A DNA stretch of 64,000 nt, taken from positions 1 to 64,000 of the forward strand of contig MU863982.1 in assembly GCA_033296885.1 (NCBI GenBank), read 5' to 3'. Below the pieces are notes generated by a model that searched no databases, was not told the origin of the DNA, and worked only from the letters and a program-made list of their open reading frames with translations. The DNA comes from Triangularia verruculosa. Its lineage: Eukaryota > Ascomycota > Sordariomycetes > Sordariales > Podosporaceae. Position 1 is the first letter of the stretch. The number at the start of each line of letters is the position of its first letter. The translations under genes and the position numbers were made by a program. Shown piece by piece: positions 30,881-40,985 of the stretch.

Positions 30881-33800
30881 TCACCAATCATCCTCAACCG
30901 CATCACCAATAGCAGGCTCCTCCAGCTTATCCCCTCCCCCCGTCTCACCACCACAACCAGTAGTAACATCCCCACTCCACTCATTCTCCTCCCTCGTTTC
31001 CACCACCACCCTCCCCCCCCTCTCCCCCTGTTCCCCCCCCTCCCCCTTCTTTCCCCCCTTCTCCTCATCACTCTTATTCCCCCCCGCAACCGAACTCGCA
31101 ACAGCAGCCACCAACCCCCCAAGACCCCCCCAGCTCAAACTCCCCAGCCTACTCCCCATCTTCTTCCCCTCTTCCGCTCTGACAGGACTTGCATGCACCG
31201 GAGTAGGGGTTTTATACTCCCCCTCAGCCTTCTTCTTTCCCTTGTCTTTCTTATCAGGGGACGACGGGCCGGGTGTTTCCGTCCAGGAGCCCGGCATGGA
31301 CATCTCGCTGTTGTTGTGCGATGCCGATTTCTTGGGATGGTTCCAGGGGTCGGGGATGACGTTTTCGTTTTCTGAGTCGTAGTCTTTTACCGAGGGCTGG
31401 AAGATGGCTTTCTTTTTGCGGGATTTGGTGTTGGTTGTGGCGGGGGAGGCGGTGGGTTTGGAGGGGGGGTTAGTATTGTCCCCAAAGTCGTTGCCGCCAA
31501 CGTTCCAATCTCCACCGTTGTCGTTGGCGGCCGGGGTGGAGGTGTTGTTGTTGTTGTTTTCCTCCCAGGAGGGGTTATTCTCGGTGGTGGTGTCCTTGTT
31601 GTCGGAGGTGGTGTTATCGTTGTTGTCCCAGTTGCCATCGTTGTTGCTAGCGGAGGCATCGTTATTCCCACCGGAGTTGTTGTTCCCACTGTCCCAGTTT
31701 CCATCGTTGTTGTCACCAGAGTTGGTATTCCCACTGTCCCAATTTCCATCATTGTTGTCATTCGAGTTATCGGCTGTGTCAGCCGGGGGACCCCAACCAT
31801 CCCCATTATCGTTGTTGGAGGTATCATTGTTGTCAGCAGCAACGGTATCGTTACCCCAGTCTCCATCGTTGTTCTCGCCAGAGGGATCGTCAGTACCCGC
31901 GTTGTTGGTCTCGTCCTTCGGGGCGTCGTTCGAGGAACCCCAATTCCCATCGTTGTTGCCATTATCAGACGCAGCTTTGGTGCTCTCGATGAACTGGACA
32001 GCAGGCGAGGGATTCTTCTGTTGACCCTTGTTCTTCCCTTTCTTCTTGCCCCCGCCGGTATTGTTGCCTCCACTATTGTTGTTACCTCCGCCGCTGTTGT
32101 TGTTACCCCCGCCAGTGTTGTTGCCTCCGCTGTTGTTATTACCTCCACGGTTATTGGTATCCCCGCCATTATTGTTGCCCGAGTTCGAGTTCATGTTGCC
32201 ATTGCCCTGTTGCCCACCTTGACCTTGAGATGGCGCCTGGTGTTGATACATCGGCATCAAATTCTGCACCTGCCACGACCCAGGCATCTGTTGCCACTGC
32301 TGATGTCCAAGCATGGCATTCGGGGTGAAGTTCTGCGGAACATATGTATGGGGCATCACAGGAGGCGGTGGACCGTAGTTGACTGGGGCCGGCGGTACAA
32401 AGGTTGGATACCCAAAGCGGGCGAGAACATCGGGGTGGATAGGCGGTTGGTAGCTTGCATAACCGGGGTTGCCATCCCTGGCGTAGTCGATATGCTGCTG
32501 AGTAGGAGCTGGCGCGGGTGCAGGACGAACAGGCGTTGGGGCTGGGCTGTCAAATACTTGGACGTGGCCATCTAGGTAGTAGGCGTTGCGCGGCGGCCGG
32601 ACTGAAGCGGAACGAGAAGGGATATGCTGGACGGTAACGGGTTTTTGAGCAGGAGTGGAAGCCTTGTTGGACTTGTTGTTCGAGACCTGGCTGCTATCAT
32701 CGGATGGCTTCTTCTGCTCGTCAGACTTGTTTCCACCACCCTTCTTGTTGGAGTTATCTTGTTTGCCCTTGTCCTCCTTCTTATCGTCTTTCTTGTCGTC
32801 CTTTTTTTCGTCCTTCTTGTCATCCTTCTTCCCGTCCTTGCCATCCTTCTTGCCATCCTGCTTGCTCTTGTCATTACTGGCAGAACCGCCCTTCTTCTTC
32901 AGGCAGTCGGTAAGCAACGCAGCAGCTACCTCCTTCCTGGTCCGAGGCTTGTTCAGCTCTCTGCCCAAGACTCTCCTGCCTTGGATACAGTTCTCGCAGC
33001 CGCATGTCGGATGGGGATCCATGTCTGGGGTGACGAAGTCGTCGGATGGTGGTTGAGTCGTATCTTTCTTCTCTTTGTTGTTCTGAGTGTTCTGCTTGGA
33101 CGCGTTAGTTTTGGCCTTGTCATCCGCATTCTGGGTGTCCTCGACCTTTTTGCTTTCATCAGCCTGCTTGTTGTCCTCGGCCTTCTTCTGTGCCTCCTTG
33201 GGTTTGCTGGATTCACCCTTTGTCTCGGGCTTCGGCGCGGGTGGTTTAGACGCGCCTGTTGACTTTTGGTTCTGAACGGGAACCTTCACTGCAAGAATCT
33301 GACCCTCTCCGTCTGAGTAGACTTCGACCTGTACTTTGGGCTTCTTCATGTCAGTGACCTTGGTGTCCGAAGCTTTGACTGGGACGACAGCAAACTTTTT
33401 CTCGGTTTCTTGAGTCTTTTTTTCTTCCTTGGACTTCGGAAGTTCAGTTTTCTTTTTTTCCTTTGGCGGAGATGACCTGGAGTCATCAGGTTTGCTTTTC
33501 TGTTGGAATGGCCGAGCCTTGGCAACTGCCACGGCAACTGTCATAATACGCGCTTCCTCATCTGAGTCAACGTCTGAGAAGATCTCCGTGAGCCGTTTGG
33601 TCTTGACCTCTTCCTCCGCCCTTCTCTTGTCTTTCTTCAATGCAGCCAAAGCAGCAGCAGCCGCCTCGGCTTTAACAGCCTCAATCGCCGCGGCGGCGGC
33701 GGCTCGGGCTTCTCTTGCTTTGTGACAAGTCTTGTGTTCACGGGGCTGATGAGACCGAGACTCGCGGTGCTCACGGTTCTGATGTTTGGAAGCATCCTCA

Positions 33801-34039
33801 TGTCTGGTGCCGCTGGCCTGTGCGGTCGTAGAGCCATGCCGACCGTAATCCTTGTGTCGGGAGGGAGATCGATGTCTTGAGTCGCGGTGCTTGGAGTCTC
33901 TGCCTCGGTGTGGCTCCCTCTCCCTCTCCGCCGACCTTCGAAACGATCTCCTCTCAGGCTCCGGGTCGGTCAATCTCTCCATTTCAGCGCGGGTGAGGTT
34001 GCGGCCCAGAATCCACTCCATCATGGAGTTGGGAGGCAT
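30881..34039 (-). CDS. Large disordered protein with Lys-rich, Asn/Gly and spaced-Trp regions
   Basis: Single exon, 1052 residues, starting at the first in-frame ATG (MPPNSMMEWILGRNL). In order: Arg/Ser/His-rich segment (25-105); Ala-rich helix (111-135); Lys/Glu-rich region (190-460) interrupted by a Cys cluster DPHPTCGCENCIQGRR (about 341-356); Lys/Asp tracts (396-425); Pro/Tyr-rich part (495-600); Asn/Gly repeats (610-665); and a block at 695-850 with tryptophans at 700, 728, 749, 767, 782, 804, 825 and 845, each beside Gly, Asp, Asn or Ser (GNWGSS, GDWGND, DGWGPP, GNWDSG). The tail is Gly/Glu-rich and ends in DDW. No enzyme fold is visible. The W block resembles the Argonaute-binding 'hooks' of GW182-type proteins; this is only a resemblance. 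Confidence 0.8.
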   Translation of the reverse strand: MPPNSMMEWILGRNLTRAEMERLTDPEPERRSFRRSAEREREPHRGRDSKHRDSRHRSPSRHKDYGRHGSTTAQASGTRHEDASKHQNREHRESRSHQPREHKTCHKAREARAAAAAAIEAVKAEAAAAALAALKKDKRRAEEEVKTKRLTEIFSDVDSDEEARIMTVAVAVAKARPFQQKSKPDDSRSSPPKEKKKTELPKSKEEKKTQETEKKFAVVPVKASDTKVTDMKKPKVQVEVYSDGEGQILAVKVPVQNQKSTGASKPPAPKPETKGESSKPKEAQKKAEDNKQADESKKVEDTQNADDKAKTNASKQNTQNNKEKKDTTQPPSDDFVTPDMDPHPTCGCENCIQGRRVLGRELNKPRTRKEVAAALLTDCLKKKGGSASNDKSKQDGKKDGKDGKKDDKKDEKKDDKKDDKKEDKGKQDNSNKKGGGNKSDEQKKPSDDSSQVSNNKSNKASTPAQKPVTVQHIPSRSASVRPPRNAYYLDGHVQVFDSPAPTPVRPAPAPAPTQQHIDYARDGNPGYASYQPPIHPDVLARFGYPTFVPPAPVNYGPPPPVMPHTYVPQNFTPNAMLGHQQWQQMPGSWQVQNLMPMYQHQAPSQGQGGQQGNGNMNSNSGNNNGGDTNNRGGNNNSGGNNTGGGNNNSGGGNNNSGGNNTGGGKKKGKNKGQQKNPSPAVQFIESTKAASDNGNNDGNWGSSNDAPKDETNNAGTDDPSGENNDGDWGNDTVAADNNDTSNNDNGDGWGPPADTADNSNDNNDGNWDSGNTNSGDNNDGNWDSGNNNSGGNNDASASNNDGNWDNNDNTTSDNKDTTTENNPSWEENNNNNTSTPAANDNGGDWNVGGNDFGDNTNPPSKPTASPATTNTKSRKKKAIFQPSVKDYDSENENVIPDPWNHPKKSASHNNSEMSMPGSWTETPGPSSPDKKDKGKKKAEGEYKTPTPVHASPVRAEEGKKMGSRLGSLSWGGLGGLVAAVASSVAGGNKSDEEKGGKKGEGGEQGERGGRVVVETREENEWSGDVTTGCGGETGGGDKLEEPAIGDAVEDDW

Positions 34040-35027
34040 GGTTGCGATTAGTGAGTCGCAAGGAAACTCGGTGTCGGTGTGGCAGCGTTGGTCGTAGAGA
34101 ATGGAACCAAATTGAATCGACGACCAATATCGATTCCGCAAGTAAAAGTAGAGGAAGAAACCGAGAAAGACTATCTCAATATCAAGAGGTGATTGAAGGA
34201 ATCGGAACAAAATGAGAGAAGTAATGCTGCTGAGTGAAGGAGAGCGAATGGCGAGAGGGTAAATGCCTTGACCTGGCGTGAAGTCGGCGACCAAATATCG
34301 AAGTATCTGCGTGAAGTGAGTCGCTGTGAAGGTGAGTAATTGCAAGGACAACTGCGGGGAGGAAGGCAGAAGAATTGCTTCGTATTTGCAGGAGAATTGG
34401 CTATCACAGCGAGAGTGGTAGTGGGCCGAAGGAAATATCAGCAAGAACAGAAAACTAGCTGGCCAATTTGTGCGTTGTAGGAAGTGGGCTGATTTCTAGA
34501 AATTCCACTTCGAGAGCGTGTTCCTTGACACGAGAAAGCAGGTCGAGGAGCCAGCGGAAGTCGAGGAAGGGGCTCCCGTACCATGGCCCTGCTCTGGACG
34601 TATCAACGATGACGGATGTCAGTCATGAGGATAGCTTGGAGCGAGGCGTGTAATGCTCCCCTTTGAAGTTGGTCGATGTCTGCAGTTTGAGCCTCACTTC
34701 TTCGTCGATGATTTGGTCGGGTGTTCTCGTCGAGTCTCATATCGATCGGCCTTCAATATCTTCTTGCTCGCCAGGACCACCTTTCGTCCTCCATAGTCCA
34801 ATATCGACCACCAACATCATCAGAAAAAGGCATTGGAGACAGGTAGACGCACAAAAGAAAAGAAAATCCATTATCATCATCCCCACCGCGCCTTATATAT
34901 CCACAGAGCTCAACGCTCAATCATGTGCCGTGTTCCATACCTGAGCTCCCTATTTGACCCAGCCCACCATAACCACCATCTTTCATCACCAGCCTTCACC
35001 ACCAGCGCTCATCACGAATCACATCAC
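34040..35027. promoter_or_regulatory. Promoter and leader of the disordered-protein gene
   Basis: 988 bases between the disordered-protein start and the stop of dephospho-CoA kinase, both minus strand. The 400 bases upstream of 34039 stay open in frame but contain no ATG. C/A-rich tracts from about 34950 are the 3' flank of the kinase. No other gene is seen. Confidence 0.45.
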
Positions 35028-35846
35028 CTACAACTTCGCCCTCTCCCTCTGCTCCTTCTTCTCCCACTCCCTCCCCACCCTCCTATTCCTCCACAACCCC
35101 CAACCCCCCACCACCAACGCCAGCGGCGGACAAACCCACAAAACCCACCCCCACCACCTCGGACTCATCCTCTCCACCTCCCCCATCACCCTCCGCAGTT
35201 CCCTCTCCAAATCCTCCTTATCCCCATCATTCCAAACCGTCACCCCCCCCATAAACTCGGCCCTCTCAACCTTCTTCATCACCCCCCCCTGACTCCTCAC
35301 CCGATTCTCCGCATCCTCCCTACTCAAATGCCCATCCCTCCTCATCAGCCTCTCCAACTGCACCTCCTCATCCCTCACCCCAACCACCATCACCGTCCCC
35401 ACAAACCGATCAAGCCTACTCTCAAACAGCAACGGCACATCCAGCACCACCGCCCGTTTCCCTTTCACATACTCCCTCACCACCGCCCAAAACATCGCCT
35501 TTCGCACGGCAGGGTGAACAATACTGTTGAGCACTCCCCGGTCTTTAACCCTCTCAGGGCTAGTCCCAAACACTCGTTTCCCCAGCGCGGGACGGTTGAG
35601 AGGACGGCCTTTGCCGGTTGGTCCATTCTCCGGCATTTCTGGATCGGAGACAGGAACGAGGAGGTCCGGGGTGCTCGGGAGGAAATACTTCACAATGGCA
35701 TTATACCCCGCCGTTCCCGGCTCAACGACCTGGCGGGCGATGAGATCGGCGTCGATGATGGGGAGGTTGTATGGCGGCTGGGAGAGAAGAGACGAAACGG
35801 TTGATTTGCCGGTTGCTATTGACCCTGTGAGGCCTATTAACAACAT
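35028..35846 (-). CDS. CAB5: Dephospho-CoA kinase
   Basis: Single exon, 272 residues. It opens with a Walker A loop (GLTGSIATGKST, residues 5-16), followed by DADLIARQVVEPGTAGYNAI, the family's substrate-binding segment. LNSIVHPAVRKAM and VVLDVPLLFES (about 130-147) are equally typical. The enzyme phosphorylates the 3' hydroxyl of dephospho-CoA ribose with ATP, the last step of coenzyme A synthesis. The C-terminus carries a hydrophobic stretch (LWVCPPLALVVGGWGLW) before basic residues, suggesting anchoring to a membrane, as reported for yeast and metazoan forms tied to mitochondria or ER. Length and motifs are normal. Its neighbours show no pathway link. Confidence 0.94.
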   Translation of the reverse strand: MLLIGLTGSIATGKSTVSSLLSQPPYNLPIIDADLIARQVVEPGTAGYNAIVKYFLPSTPDLLVPVSDPEMPENGPTGKGRPLNRPALGKRVFGTSPERVKDRGVLNSIVHPAVRKAMFWAVVREYVKGKRAVVLDVPLLFESRLDRFVGTVMVVGVRDEEVQLERLMRRDGHLSREDAENRVRSQGGVMKKVERAEFMGGVTVWNDGDKEDLERELRRVMGEVERMSPRWWGWVLWVCPPLALVVGGWGLWRNRRVGREWEKKEQRERAKL

Positions 35847-36695
35847 CTTGGCGGTTGTTGCTTCAGCTTTTGATTATAGAAAGTGAGATTTGATGGTGCA
35901 AATTGTCTTGACAGTGCTGAAGATGGAGAGTGGGGTGAGCTTAGATATGTCAAACTTCATTCACGGGTCTCGTTTTCCAATCAATCGTATGATGCGGGGA
36001 GGATCCTCTTCAGTCACCTTCTTTGCCGAGCTTCCTTCAATTGAGAGCTGAGCTTTGCCTTGGCACCCGTCTTCGTTATCGCTAGAGACAATGGCAGCAC
36101 CTCACACTAACACTTACCCTCCAGAACCAGCAGAAATACTGTTAAGAAGCCCGCCAAGCCGGGTCAAATCCGGGGTGCGCTTTACATGTGACACCTGTGG
36201 CGTGCTGTCAGGGATCCATGGCCCTCTGTAGCGGCCCGCTTTCAGCCTCACAGCTCCGTTTTTGACCTCCTTCATCACTGAGACACAGTACACTACTACA
36301 TCACCACGCACTTTGAACACAGTGATTTATGAGTGGAGTGTTATTGGGCATGGCACTATCAGGTCGAAACTAGTGTACGAAGCCCAGCCATAAAAAGACG
36401 ATGCCTCCTTCCTGTTTCGCAGCGCCAAAGCAAACCCATCCTCCATTCCCGAAAACTCCAGATATCCCCCTCCTAAACCCTCCGCAAAAGATGACTAGCT
36501 ATGGAAGCATGTTGCTGAATCTCACACCAGCTCGAGAAAAATGATCGAAACCCTAAAGATCAAAAGGCAACGCAGCCAAGCAAAGCGAGATCCGCAACAA
36601 TGATGCAACTAATAGCAGCGTGAAAATCATCGCTAACATTCACAATCCCGTTAGCAACCACCCCAAAGATCCAAAGATCCCAGTGTTAACGTACC
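35847..36695. other. Intergenic region
   Basis: 849 bases between two minus-strand genes: the kinase promoter (35847 to about 36100) and the 3' flank of the coiled-coil/Met-Pro gene. No gene is supported. Confidence 0.45.
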
Positions 36696-38081
36696 TTAGA
36701 CATCAGGAGGAGCCTCAAGACGCTTGGCGTAGAACCAGCCGTCACGCACACACCACTTGTGCTTGAGCTTGTCGATCTGGCGACGCTGGTACAAACCCCA
36801 ATTCCCGTCCATTTCCATCACCCACCACTCCTTGTACGGGTCCTTGTTGACGGGCATAAAGTCCTGAGGCTCAAAGCAGCTCTCCTTCATGGCGTGCTCA
36901 ATATCGGCAGCCAACCGCTCGCTCTGGGTGAGACCGATGCCCAAAGAGGGCTCGAAATGAACGCGAGCCTGCCCACCAGGAGTCGGGTTACCGGGCATGG
37001 GCACACCAGACATACCGGCGCCGGGCATGGGCATAGGGTGCATACTAGCGCCAGGCATGAGAATAGAGTGCATACCAGCGCTAGGCATGGGCATATGAGC
37101 CATAGGAGCACCAGGCATGTACCCAGGAGCGGGAACCATGGGGCCCTGAGGACCCATCATGTAACCACCGTGAAGAGCGTAACTGTTCATCTGATACAAA
37201 GGAATGCCCTGACCGGTGACCTATAAATATAGTGGTTAGCAGGTGTCCCAAAGGATCAGGTTTGGAAATCACATTGACGACCACTCGGTCGCCTCTTCGG
37301 TTGCTGCATCGGGACAGAGATGAATCGCCGCCGGTGTCAATTACCTGAGGGTAACCCCCAGGAGGGTAAACAGAATAGCCCATGACGGGAAGGTCGTAGC
37401 GCGGGATGTAAGACTGGGTGATAGGCCCGAACTGGGTGGTCGGGACTTGGGGCTGGAAGTGAACGGCATTGCCGTTCACAATGGGGGGGATGGCGGGCGG
37501 AGTGGCCATAGAGTGGAGAGGGTCTTCCAGATCGGAAGGCACATTGAAACCGGGTTGGTCGTTGTCGCGAGGCATGTTGAAGTCGAAAAGAAAGGGATCC
37601 ATGGGAACAGCAGGTTGTTTCTCCGGCTTCGGCTTGACGCCCTGCTTTGTAGCTGCGTGTGTGGTTAGCTTGAGAGTCCAAGGCTTGTTGTTTGGGTAGG
37701 CAGGAGCAGGCCGGGGAAAATTGCTAGGCCGTGCTCGTGACCTCGTTACCTACCTTTACCAATTCCAAGCCCAAGCTTGCTCATGCGGGCCTCTAGGGCG
37801 TCGATGTCCCGCGCGAATGACTTCACCAAGACGGCGACTCTCTCCTGCTCCTTCCTCAACTCCTCCAACTGGAGGCCAATGGCAGCCGAGTGGTTGCTGA
37901 ACGTCGCAAGTAACTTGTCTTGTCCTTTCTGGTTCTGTTCGAAGACCTTAATTCGAGAATCCATGTACTCAATGGTAGCCTTATGCTGGGCCTCCATATC
38001 TTCCATGACACAAAGTGTGGCCTTATCGATGGCGTCATACGCGCTGGGGACCCTCTCAGGTTTCTTGTCGGTGGGATCCAT
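36696..38081 (-). CDS. Coiled-coil protein with Met-Pro-Gly repeat, function unknown
   Basis: Three exons: 38081-37754, 37652-37345 and 37220-36696 (introns 101 and 124 nt; donors GTAGGT and GTAATT, acceptors GCAG and ATAG); 386 residues. Frame is kept at both joins. Residues about 15-105 form a helical, probably coiled-coil region (ATIEYMDSRIKVFEQNQK; LRKEQERVAVLVKSFARDI). The middle is Pro/Tyr/Gln-rich. A repeat of Met, Pro, Gly and Ala (MPMPGAGMSGVPMPGN) runs from about residue 240 to 285. The C-terminus has a compact aromatic domain (DPYKEWWVMEMDGNWGLYQR; KWCVRDGWFYAKRL). I do not recognise the family and no localisation signal is evident. Exon choice rests on splice consensus and frame only. 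Confidence 0.72.
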
Positions 38082-39471
38082 GTTGGCGTTGTGGTGATGG
38101 ATCGCCGGGATGTGCGAGTGTGTGGGAAGAAGAAAAGGAAAACACCAAGGATTGGGGAGCCGACGACCTGAATAAATACCCAGGTCCTCAATCCCAATTC
38201 ACTTGGTCCGGGCCCTCGATGCTCTCGAAGCCCACTCGCGCTTTGGCCATGGAAGCCATCACGGGCCCATCATGACAGATTCACTCATTGACTTCAGTGC
38301 TCTTCTCTTATCTCTTGCTCCCAGCTCCCTCTCAAGTTCAGACGGGAGCAACCAGCCACGCGTCACCACCACCGTTTTACGTACCGTATCTCGAAGGATC
38401 CACATGTTTCGAGTTCTGCTCCAGTGCCAGCGATATCGTTGAGCGTTGCTCTGCCTGCTCCCACGCTCATAGGTCGTCTTGGTGATGGGCCAACACGGGA
38501 GGCACATGCTGATGGTTGAGTTGAATAAAGTGAACTGTTGGACCGTACTCGAGAGAGTGAATACGTTTAGGTACGGGGCCAGTGAAGCAAACCGAGTTCA
38601 GAAGCAGAGGAGAGATCACACGATGGAGCACAGAGCACATATCGCCTGATAAGGAAGGCACGACAGCAGCAGCCTAGTCTCGCTCATGCCGATAAATGGA
38701 GCGTCGTCGATTGCACGCTCTAGAATCATCAGCAGGTTAGTTCAGAATATTCTTTGGTATCTACCTGCTTTGGCCGAGTGAACAAAAGTTGAGAACTCAG
38801 TGGGCTCCAGAATGACCATTGACAATGACATACAAGAATATTGATAAGGACTGCAGGCTGTTATCCAGCTGTAGGAATTGTAGTCTAAGACATGTCTGAT
38901 GTGGGATAATCGGCCAAGGTGTTGGATTGGAAGCTGTGGCATTAACAGATGGAACCCCCTATTGTGTCACCTTGGCAACAGACAGCCCCTTTTTGATTGA
39001 AATTCCCCATACATGACAGCAGACATCTCCGCCACCTAGCACCACAGAATCTAGAGATGCCTCCGAATTGATCAAAATATGCCACATACTAAATTCGTCC
39101 TGCCCTTTCAACCCAGAAGAGGCGTATGATTCTATATGACCACCAAACACCGCTATTATACAATTTCCATTGGGAGGAGAGAATACCCTTGCGCTATGCA
39201 TAAACCCGCCCGCCACCCAAAGTACCACCCCTGGCCGAGTTTCCCACTTTTCATCTTCGTACACATCGCCGTTAAGCTCTTCAGACAGAGAACCATCTAT
39301 GTATAGTATTCACTACCCCCGGTGAGCAACAAGCTCAAAACCAGACTGCAGTGATCTCTGGTAGATTAAAGAAGAGAGACGTCGCCTTCGGAGCTCATAG
39401 AGGCCCCGCAGTTGCAAACGGGTCATCTCATTTGTTTTGGTAGGAAGTTTGAACATGATCAATATCATCCT
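38082..39471. other. Intergenic region with an unassigned open segment
   Basis: 1390 bases between the start of the coiled-coil gene and the stop of tim23. The minus strand is open from about 39310 to 38959 without an ATG near its start, encoding a segment with WVAGGFMHSARVFSPPNG and IIAVFGGHIESYASSG. It could be an exon remnant. No upstream exon is convincing. Confidence 0.35.
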
Positions 39472-40253
39472 CTAGAGATTTTCAAGTTCCTTGTGTTGCG
39501 GTTGGTATGTGGGGAAGAATGTACGGCGAGTAATCTATATCCAAAAATGTTAGTTCCAGCTCTCGTAAATGTCCAGAGACACAGTAAACCTACCGCCCAG
39601 AGACCAGCCACCGACGCCACGAGACCGCTAGAAATCATCATTGGCCGGACACCCCTTGTGCTCTTGAAAATGGCACCGCTGATACCGCCCGCAAGAATCA
39701 TGTTGGCAGCATCGTGCTTCCCCCTGACATAGCCGATATACGAGTTGACGCAGTTGTACACAATAGCCACCACACCGGCCGAGTTGCCCAGGAAAGGTCC
39801 TCTCCTCGTGACCGAGTTGAGCACCGTGTTCAACCGCAGCTTTGGTGGCTGGTCGGCCGACCTCCTCAGACCTTCCTGCAGACCCCAAGCGCCTCCTAAT
39901 GACAGACCCGTCAGGTAGGTCACACCGGTGCCGTAGCAGAGATCATCTGTGAAGCCGCGGGATGGCAGCACCGACTGTCCGCCGGGGAGGTCTGTGAGGG
40001 CAGAGTCTTCGAGGTTAAGGTAGTCGAGTGTGTCCTTGTCGATGCCAGCGAAGGCATGTAGTTGTGTCGGGTCGGCGAAGGAGGAGGTGCCGAGGAACTG
40101 CTCTACACCCTGGGCCTGGGTTGGGTCGAAGGGAGCTGGGGAGGAGGCATAGCCGGTGCTGGTGGGGGGTGCGTGTGTGGTCGGTGGCGGCGCAGTCGAT
40201 GAGGGGGTTTGTGACGAGGACTTCTTGCCCGTGAGGGTATCCCAGAGAGACAT
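39472..40253 (-). CDS. TIM23: Mitochondrial inner-membrane import channel subunit Tim23
   Basis: Two exons: 40253-39594 and 39534-39472 (intron 59 nt, donor GTAGGT, acceptor ATAG); 240 residues. The first 90 or so residues are the hydrophilic intermembrane-space domain (Ser/Thr/Pro-rich, with DYLNLEDSALTDLPG). The Tim17/22/23 core follows: TDDLCYGTGVTYLTGLSLGG, LNTVLNSVTRRGPFLGNSAG, VVAIVYNCVNSYIGYVRG and DAANMILAGGISGAIFKSTR, giving four membrane helices. Tim23 forms the presequence translocase with Tim17, Tim50 and the import motor. The second exon gives the basic end ITRRTFFPTYQPQHKEL. The promoter is divergent from the THADA-type gene. Confidence 0.95.
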
Positions 40254-40985
40254 TTTGACGACGGAGGGATTGACCGGACGAAGAGATCACAAGAGGGAAA
40301 CCGAACTGGATATGGTGGATGCTGTACGACGGGGGCGGGCGTCTAGACGGCGGGTTCGGCAAGATGGAATTTGGCGCTGTGAGGTCTGACGGGAGTGGGA
40401 GAGAGCTTCTGGCCTGGGGTCACGTCGGCGACCGATAAGCCGTCAAAGCCAAAAAAAATTTACCGGCCAGAGGGGTGGCCCGTGCATTTGGCTCGGGCTT
40501 GGCACCCGTGCTGAATATCTACATGACGACCGTTGAAGGACGTATATTTATGTGTTGAAGGCATAGGATCTTTTGCTGTTTCGTCTTAAGTCTCTTTCGA
40601 TAGGTTCAAACAGAAAAACCATTTTCTTTTCCAATTCAGTGGTGTGTTGTAGTCTATTTCTACCAGTCTCTGATGCAATGACGGCAGCCAAGACCAAGGT
40701 GAGGAAGGTGAGGGTGTTTCTAATTCACGGTGAGCCGTGACAACCCTATCCCGTACCTACAGCACCCAAAATTTCTCCCTGCTGTGGCTGTCGCATATTC
40801 AGGTCCAATTTACACTCATTTGAGCTAGCGAGGATTCTCATGCAGATAGTTTGAGACTTTGGTGACTCTGACGGTATTTGTCTTTTACGATATTTTGCTG
40901 AGAACCACGGCAACGCACCTTCTTTGAGCATTCATATTTCAGTACCCCTCCTTCCTTGATAAATTTATCAAGACCCTGCCAAGCA
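40254..40985. promoter_or_regulatory. Divergent promoter region, tim23 and THADA-type gene
   Basis: 732 bases between oppositely directed genes. The tim23 leader occupies the first part and an A/T-rich stretch lies ahead of 40986. No separate gene or RNA is supported. Confidence 0.45.

Noticed and set aside
30786..31382. 198-codon plus-strand open frame
   Set aside because: Antisense to the 3' end of the disordered-protein gene; its Pro/Ser bias follows from the sense Gly/Glu/Lys codons.
39465..39594. Reading tim23 straight through without the intron
   Set aside because: The unspliced frame gives a poorly fitting tail; splicing at GTAGGT and ATAG keeps frame and gives a basic end fitting the family.
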